DNA of 9,882 nucleotides from an uncultured Mycoplasmatota bacterium (GTDB lineage Bacteria; Bacillota_I; Bacilli_A; RF39; UBA660), in NCBI GenBank assembly GCA_946407055.1, contig CAMJMP010000020.1, positions 1-9,882 of the forward strand. Direction: 5' to 3'. A program made the position numbers and the translations under genes. Below the pieces are notes generated by a model. The model saw only the letters and a list, made by a program, of their open reading frames with translations, ran no database searches and was not told where the DNA came from. This document shows positions 6,165 through 9,882 of the stretch, one piece after another; the first letter of the stretch is position 1, and every line of letters begins with the position of its first letter.

Positions 6165-6894
6165 ATTTATTATCACTAACCATTTTCTTTTTAAATACTA
6201 TGATAGTAGTTACTAATACTACTATTGTATAGATAGCAAAAGTTATTATGTTTCTTGTTGAAATCATGCTAAAGTCATTATTTAATGTACCTCTAACAAT
6301 GTTTAAGCAACTTTCAAATGGTAGTATTTCACAAATACGAGTAAATGTTTTACCTACCATTTCTTTAGGGAAGTACATGCCACTAGTGAAACATACTAAT
6401 TGAACTATTAAACTACCTACTCCTCCAGTACCTTTTTCACTTACAACACTTCCTATTAAAATACCCAAAGATATAAATAATATAGAAATAACTAGTGATA
6501 TTAACACTGTATAAATTATATTAATACTAAAGTGTAATCCTAGTAACATTGCAGTTGCAAAGAATAGTACTTCTTGAACTAGAATTATAGGTACAATTGA
6601 TAGTACATAACCTAAGATATAATCTCTAGATTTCATAGGTGATGTACCTAATCTAATTAGTAGAGATGTACTTCTATCTTTTGATATTAAGTTGGCAGAA
6701 AACAATGCTATAAATGCAAAACCAAATAAGATGATACCTGGTGTGAAATTTTCTAATTTAAATATTTCATCTGGTAGATTGAATTGTTGGAAGATGAATA
6801 ACAAGAAGATTGGTAATGCTATTTCAAAGATTATACTTATTGGATCTCTTATTAATTCTTTAAAGTTTCTTTTAGCAAAATTTAACATTCTCAT
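6163..6894 (-). CDS. ABC-2 type transporter permease
   Basis: 243 residues. The N terminus RNFKELIRDPISIIFEIALP (9-28) is the classic ABC-2 permease opening: an amphipathic stretch with RDP, then helix 1. Further membrane segments lie at about 51-70, 93-118, 124-149, 158-174 and 214-235. After helix 2, SKDRSTSLLIRLGTSPM (71-87) matches the family's coupling segment, and SGMYFPKEMV (171-180) matches the conserved loop after helix 5. This is the daunorubicin-exporter style (ABC2_membrane) and belongs to a different subfamily from the permease at 993-1715. The start codon shares a base with the ATPase stop (TAATG), and the Shine-Dalgarno GGAGGTGA is encoded by the ATPase's last codons, so synthesis is coupled. 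The likely role is export of a drug, peptide or lipid; the substrate is not readable. Confidence 0.92.
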   Translation of the reverse strand: MRMLNFAKRNFKELIRDPISIIFEIALPIFLLFIFQQFNLPDEIFKLENFTPGIILFGFAFIALFSANLISKDRSTSLLIRLGTSPMKSRDYILGYVLSIVPIILVQEVLFFATAMLLGLHFSINIIYTVLISLVISILFISLGILIGSVVSEKGTGGVGSLIVQLVCFTSGMYFPKEMVGKTFTRICEILPFESCLNIVRGTLNNDFSMISTRNIITFAIYTIVVLVTTIIVFKKKMVSDNK

Positions 6895-7616
6895 TATAGT
6901 TCACCTCCAGTTGCAATAGCTACGAAGGCATCTTCTATGTTCTTAGTTTTTGTTTTCTTTATTAATTCTTTAGCTGTTCCAATATCAACTAGATTACCAT
7001 TAGCCATGATACCTATTCTATCTGATAAGCTTTCTGCTTCTTCCATATAATGAGTAGTTAAGATAATAGTCTTCTTACCTTTTAAGCCTTCTATTATTTT
7101 CCATAGTTCTTTTCTTGCTATAACATCTAAACCTAATGTTGGTTCATCTAAGAAAAGAATCTTTGGATCATTTATTAAACTAATAGCAATAGATACTTTT
7201 CTTTGCCAGCCGCCAGATAATGTTTTAGCTTTTTTCTTTAATACTTCATCTAATTTGAACAGTTTAACTAGTTCATTAATCTTTTTTTCTTTATCTTTTA
7301 TTTGATAAACTCCAGCCATAAACTCTAAGTTTTCTTTAACAGTTAGATTTGGAGCAATAGCTGTTTCTTGTGGTGAAACATTCAATATTTCTTTTATCTT
7401 TATTGTATCTTTTTTCATATCCATGTTTTCAATTGTTATATCACCTGATGTGGGTAATATAAGTCCTGATAACATTTTAATAGTTGTAGTTTTACCAGCA
7501 CCATTAACTCCTAATAATGCAAATAGTTCTCCTTCTTTAATTTGTAGATCTATTCCATTAACAGCAACTTTATCTTTATATTTCTTAGTTAGTTTTTTTG
7601 TTTCTATTGAATACAT
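6894..7616 (-). CDS. ABC transporter ATP-binding protein, drug-export (DrrA/CcmA-like) type
   Basis: 240 residues. All motifs are canonical: Walker A GVNGAGKTT (36-44), Q-loop Gln83 in VSPQET, signature LSGGWQRKV (133-141), Walker B ILFLDEP (153-159), D-loop GLD (162-164) and switch His189 in TTHYMEEAE. The TTHYMEEAE and LSDRIGIMANGNLV stretches are typical of the daunorubicin-type exporters. It should energise the ABC-2 permease encoded immediately downstream (1-base stop/start overlap). It begins one base after the AbrB-type regulator gene ends, with GGAGG inside the regulator's final codons. The regulator, ATPase and permease thus form one tightly packed unit. Confidence 0.94.
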   Translation of the reverse strand: MYSIETKKLTKKYKDKVAVNGIDLQIKEGELFALLGVNGAGKTTTIKMLSGLILPTSGDITIENMDMKKDTIKIKEILNVSPQETAIAPNLTVKENLEFMAGVYQIKDKEKKINELVKLFKLDEVLKKKAKTLSGGWQRKVSIAISLINDPKILFLDEPTLGLDVIARKELWKIIEGLKGKKTIILTTHYMEEAESLSDRIGIMANGNLVDIGTAKELIKKTKTKNIEDAFVAIATGGEL

Positions 7617-7617
7617 G

Positions 7618-7815
7618 TTACTTAGCCTCCGGCATTATTTTATCTAGACTATCTTGAACCACTTCTGATTTAAGAATACCTATTCCTTTTTCTTTATCAC
7701 ATAGTATTACTAGAGAATCTCCAGGTTTAATATTAAACATGTCTCTAGCTTCTTTTGGTATTACTATTTGGCCTTTTTCCCCTACTTTAGCAATACCGAC
7801 AAATTTATTTTTCAT
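7618..7815 (-). CDS. AbrB/SpoVT/MazE-type DNA-binding regulator of the adjacent ABC exporter
   Basis: 65 residues, the normal size for a one-domain swapped-hairpin regulator. The motif KVGEKGQIVIPKEARDMF (10-27), followed by NIKPGD (28-33) and a short hydrophobic strand (SLVIL), is the SpoVT-AbrB domain; the rest, ending in MPEAK, is a short tail. Such proteins bind DNA as dimers or tetramers. The start has AAAGGAGG six bases upstream and no in-frame competitor. It is the first gene of the operon, ahead of the ABC ATPase and permease, and a perfect 16-bp palindrome sits in its leader, so I infer it represses or tunes its own operon. A MazE-type antitoxin role is less likely because no MazF or other toxin gene adjoins it. 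Confidence 0.92.
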   Translation of the reverse strand: MKNKFVGIAKVGEKGQIVIPKEARDMFNIKPGDSLVILCDKEKGIGILKSEVVQDSLDKIMPEAK

Positions 7816-7833
7816 ATTTTGCCTCCTTTGAAA

Positions 7834-7849
7834 GTATAACTAGTTATAC
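7834..7849 (-). promoter_or_regulatory. Perfect 16-bp palindrome, candidate operator of the AbrB/ABC operon
   Basis: GTATAACTAGTTATAC reads the same on both strands. It lies between the predicted start site (about 7855) and the Shine-Dalgarno (7822-7829), at about +7 to +22, a position where a bound protein would block elongation or open-complex formation. Just upstream GTATGAAATGTATA carries two further GTAT units, so the site may hold extra half-sites. The regulator encoded immediately downstream is the natural candidate ligand. As RNA the palindrome has no loop and would not form a useful hairpin. Confidence 0.6.
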
Positions 7850-7861
7850 ATTTCATACTGT

Positions 7862-7890
7862 ATTATATACCTTTTATATGATAATTGCAA
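7862..7890 (-). promoter_or_regulatory. Sigma-A promoter of the AbrB/ABC exporter operon
   Basis: Minus strand: TTGCAA (7885-7890), 17 bases, TATAAT (7862-7867). The -10 is perfect, the spacer is ideal and the -35 matches TTGACA at four of six positions. The expected start is near 7855, giving a leader of about 40 nt. This differs from the other promoters of the window, which lack a clear -35 and have leaders near 12 nt. Confidence 0.8.
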
Positions 7891-7921
7891 AGAAAAACTC
7901 ACGTATTTAATTACGTGAGTT
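7888..7921 (-). terminator. Strong Rho-independent terminator after the ART-like gene
   Basis: A perfect 10-bp stem, AACTCACGTA / TACGTGAGTT (7912-7921 and 7896-7905), with a 6-nt loop ATTAAA, followed on the minus strand by TTTCTTT. It lies 2 bases after the TAA of the 268-aa protein and directly upstream of the -35 of the next promoter, cleanly separating the two units. Confidence 0.92.
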
Positions 7922-7923
7922 GT

Positions 7924-8730
7924 TTACATGTGTAATCCCTCTATTGAGTTATCTTCTTTAGGTTGATTTAAACTATTAAGTTTTTCCTTATAGTGATTGT
8001 ATATTACATCTATTTTTTCTTTTAACTCAGGGAATGTACTACATATACTTATATATGCACAATCAACAAATTGTTCATGCTCTAAATCAATTAATTGGCT
8101 TTCTACTCTAAACTTAAATAAATCTATTAAATCTTCTCTTTCATAATGATAGTCATAACCAAATTCTTGAGCTAGCTCATTAATTTGATCTAGTAGTTCT
8201 GGATGTAGATAAACTAATCTATCAAACCCAGCTTTAGTGAATTCTTTATTAAAGGCTTTCCTATAGTATCTCCATTTATCTAATATATATGATCCGTCTT
8301 TCTTTAAACCTTCTGGTTTATTTGGATATCTATATATCTTAACCAAGCCTTCTCTTTCAGCTTTTAGTAATCCTTCATAAACATTTTCACAATATTCTTC
8401 TTCGACTACATCTACTGGTTCTTCAGAAACCACTTCTTCAAATCCAGTGTGAATATCTTTAAATGTTTCATCTGAAAAAGAATATATTGACGATCCGTTT
8501 GAATACATTTTTTCAAAAGCTCCTGGTACATTCTCTACTAATTCCCAAGGCCCGTTTTTGTCTGAGCCAAAATGACCAATTTCATAAGTTAAGTCATCTC
8601 CACATCTGCCACTAAAATGTAGTGCTAGTACTTTTTCTGGTGTTGCATAAACATATACTCCATGTGTAGATTTTCTTGGTTCTAATCTTTTTAGTCCGTG
8701 TTCTTTACTTCCGTGATAAACCATTCCCAT
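7924..8730 (-). CDS. Unknown cytoplasmic protein, possible ADP-ribosyltransferase-like N-terminal domain
   Basis: 268 residues with no membrane segment or signal peptide. The N terminus VYHGSKEHGLKRLEPRKS (4-21), then HGVYVYATPEKVLALHF (23-39), recalls the opening of the ADP-ribosyltransferase fold, with His6 and Tyr26 or Tyr28 in the places of the H and Y of the H-Y-E triad. FEEVVSEEPVDV (97-108) could supply the Glu. That assignment is inference from motif spacing, not a family match I can verify. Later blocks are VKIYRYPNKPEG (130-141), then a mostly helical second half with RLVYLHPELLDQINE (171-185) and FPELKEKI (233-240). It starts 10 bases after the kinase-fusion gene, with AGGAGAG five bases before the ATG, and shares its transcript; a strong terminator follows. 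A substrate-modifying or NAD-using role with the upstream kinase-like protein is possible but unproven. RNA 2'-phosphotransferase-like folds are another possibility. Confidence 0.85.
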   Translation of the reverse strand: MGMVYHGSKEHGLKRLEPRKSTHGVYVYATPEKVLALHFSGRCGDDLTYEIGHFGSDKNGPWELVENVPGAFEKMYSNGSSIYSFSDETFKDIHTGFEEVVSEEPVDVVEEEYCENVYEGLLKAEREGLVKIYRYPNKPEGLKKDGSYILDKWRYYRKAFNKEFTKAGFDRLVYLHPELLDQINELAQEFGYDYHYEREDLIDLFKFRVESQLIDLEHEQFVDCAYISICSTFPELKEKIDVIYNHYKEKLNSLNQPKEDNSIEGLHM

Positions 8731-8740
8731 ATTTTCTCTC

Positions 8741-9823
8741 CTATACTTTATCTATTTTTTCTATAAATTCATTTGAATATTTATACCATTTGAATATAGA
8801 TTTTTTTCTTTCCATATATTTTTCTAATTCTTCTTTAGTATATGTTGGATTATTTTCTTTATATCTACTTATTGTTCTATTGTAACAAGTATCTATACAA
8901 GTTCTTATTATTATTAATGTTCCCTTTAATAAACTGATATCTTTAATACAATGAAACTGTGCACAATCTATTACTATTGTTTTATCATACTTCTTACAAT
9001 AATCTAGTATTTCACTATATATTAGATCAAAATCATCGCCACAGTTTGGTAATTCTTTATATTTGTTTCTGAAAAATATACCTAATTCTTTATTAATGCC
9101 TTCACTGCTTTTAAAGCGATGTTCTGAAAGAATATCATCTGTATCAATTATTAGATATTCATCACTATTAAAATGTTCTTTAGTATAAGTTGTTTTACCA
9201 GAACCACTTTGACCAGTTAGATTTATAATTTTATCATCTGTTAGATGTTTGATGTAAGGTTCTTTATCTACATATAAGCTAATATCGATAGGGCTTTGTA
9301 TTTCTTTTAAGATATCATATATTTCTTTAGAACTTTCAAAGTTTAAATATTTATCTCCTGCATAGTTTGTATATTCTTCTAATATTTCATTAATGTTATC
9401 TAGGTTAACTCTATCTTTTATTATGTATTTTGATATTTCTAATCTATTTTTCCATAGTAAGGTTAGAAGACATTGAGCTATTATTTTGTCTGATAGTGTT
9501 GTCTTTTTATATAAATCTATTACTAGTTCATCAGTTATTCTACGAGGATTGGTAACTATTATTTTATTTGATCTATATATTCCTTTTTCTTCATTAACTT
9601 TAATCATTTCGGCATCTTCAGGAATTATAACATCATAGATAGTATCTCCTCTATGTAACCATCTAAGTATTTTGTCTTCAGTCCCGAAGTTAAAGCCACC
9701 CATTTTTTCTGGATCCAAACTGTTTGGATTCCAATTTGTGGAGATGTTTACTTCATCTAATTTATATTCAAAGCCACCAGCATTAGATTTTAGGCCATCC
9801 ATTACTCTGACAAATTTACTCAT
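8741..9823 (-). CDS. Two-domain protein: unknown N-terminal domain fused to a P-loop kinase-like domain
   Basis: 360 residues, soluble. The C-terminal part, from about 195, is a P-loop kinase-like domain: NLTGQSGSGKTTYT (201-214) is a full Walker A, LIIDTDD (224-230) supplies the acidic residues that bind substrate or metal, TIVIDCAQF (282-290) is a further core strand, and RTCIDTCYNRTISRYKE (307-323) with a Lys/Arg-rich helix (331-342) resembles the lid and the end of small-molecule kinases, polynucleotide kinases or zeta toxins. The N-terminal part contains GGFNFGTEDKILRWLHRGD (42-60), YDVIIPEDAEMI (63-74) and YRSNKIIVTNPRRI (83-96), then a helical stretch (99-180). The pattern of a GGF.F strand, a DV.IP.DA strand and a .S.KIIV.N.R strand reminds me of a domain ahead of ankyrin-like repeats in giant-virus proteins, but I cannot confirm this. 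The start has GGAGATGG four bases upstream and its own promoter. Confidence 0.88.
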   Translation of the reverse strand: MSKFVRVMDGLKSNAGGFEYKLDEVNISTNWNPNSLDPEKMGGFNFGTEDKILRWLHRGDTIYDVIIPEDAEMIKVNEEKGIYRSNKIIVTNPRRITDELVIDLYKKTTLSDKIIAQCLLTLLWKNRLEISKYIIKDRVNLDNINEILEEYTNYAGDKYLNFESSKEIYDILKEIQSPIDISLYVDKEPYIKHLTDDKIINLTGQSGSGKTTYTKEHFNSDEYLIIDTDDILSEHRFKSSEGINKELGIFFRNKYKELPNCGDDFDLIYSEILDYCKKYDKTIVIDCAQFHCIKDISLLKGTLIIIRTCIDTCYNRTISRYKENNPTYTKEELEKYMERKKSIFKWYKYSNEFIEKIDKV

Positions 9824-9827
9824 GTTA

Positions 9828-9850
9828 CCATCTCCAATGTTATTATATCA
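9828..9850 (-). promoter_or_regulatory. Extended -10 promoter and ribosome binding site of the kinase-fusion gene
   Basis: Minus strand: TGATATAAT (9842-9850), six bases, GGAGATGG (9828-9835), four bases, ATG at 9823. No convincing -35 is seen. The predicted start site is the first G of GGAG, giving a leader of about 12 nt. The terminator remnant of the preceding gene lies just upstream. Confidence 0.7.
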
Positions 9851-9865
9851 TGATTATTTTTGGAT

Positions 9866-9882
9866 AAAGAAAAACTCACTTA
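9866..9882 (-). terminator. Probable descending arm and T-run of a terminator cut by the right edge
   Basis: Read on the minus strand the edge gives TAAGTGAGTTTTTCTTT, nearly identical to the descending arm and tail TACGTGAGTTTTTCTTT of the terminator at 7888-7921 (one difference in 17). The matching ascending arm would lie beyond the window, so a minus-strand gene probably ends just outside the right edge. Confidence 0.5.

Noticed and set aside
6692..6919. Plus-strand open frame of 75 codons
   Set aside because: It is antisense to the start of the ABC-2 permease and crosses its start region; no promoter or binding site faces that way.
7423..7647. Plus-strand open frame of 74 codons
   Set aside because: It is antisense to the Walker A region of the ABC ATPase, with no expression signals.
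7618..7815. AbrB-type gene as a MazE-like antitoxin
   Set aside because: The next gene is an ABC ATPase one base away and no toxin-like frame adjoins it; the leader palindrome and operon layout fit a regulator better.
7816..7861. Riboswitch or attenuator in the AbrB operon leader
   Set aside because: The predicted leader is only about 40 nt, the palindrome has no loop for a hairpin, and no T-run follows it.
8676..8885. Plus-strand open frame of 69 codons
   Set aside because: It is antisense across the junction of the ART-like and kinase-fusion genes; low-complexity Phe/Leu/Ser content typical of reversed AT-rich coding DNA.
1..9882. Mobile element, prophage or CRISPR content
   Set aside because: No transposase, integrase, phage structural gene, terminal inverted repeat or regularly spaced repeat is visible anywhere in the window.

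Overview
The window is about 9.9 kb of AT-rich DNA (by eye roughly 30% GC) in which every supportable gene lies on the minus strand. Strong AGGAGG-type ribosome binding sites, short intergenic gaps, hairpin-plus-T-run terminators and the mix of families (two ABC-2 exporters, CPBP protease, GrpB, AbrB/SpoVT regulator, TM1586-type nitroreductase) point to a low-GC Firmicute or relative (Bacilli, Clostridia or RF39-like gut lineages). Trp is encoded by TGG and one gene ends in TGA, so the code is standard (table 11) and not that of Mycoplasma. I see no insertion sequence, prophage gene, CRISPR array, tRNA or rRNA.

Layout, in the direction of transcription (right to left): (i) 9828-7888: a promoter, a 360-aa fusion of an unknown N-terminal domain and a P-loop kinase-like domain, then a 268-aa protein with a possible ADP-ribosyltransferase-like N terminus, then a strong terminator. 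(ii) 7890-6138: a sigma-A promoter with a perfect 16-bp palindrome in the leader, an AbrB/SpoVT-type regulator, an ABC ATPase and an ABC-2 permease, then a terminator. This is a self-contained, probably autoregulated exporter operon. (iii) 6137-2458: a five-gene run of tandem GNAT acetyltransferase, four-helix membrane protein, GrpB protein, nitroreductase and CPBP intramembrane protease. It has a second promoter before grpB and ends in a terminator. (iv) 2436-961: a second two-gene ABC exporter of the YtrB/EcsA type, closed by a terminator. (v) 944-1: a two-gene unit of unknown function, a protein with an eroded P-loop followed by an overlapping gene that runs off the left edge.

The most striking non-coding pattern is shared by five of the six promoters. 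An extended -10 (TGnTATAAT, or a close variant in one case) sits exactly six bases before the Shine-Dalgarno sequence, so each transcript should begin at its own ribosome binding site with a leader of only about 11-13 nt. This spacing also corrects two start codons, at 918 and 6109. The exception is the AbrB/ABC operon, whose longer leader carries the palindrome. The least understood gene content is the pair at 7924-9823 and the pair at 1-918.
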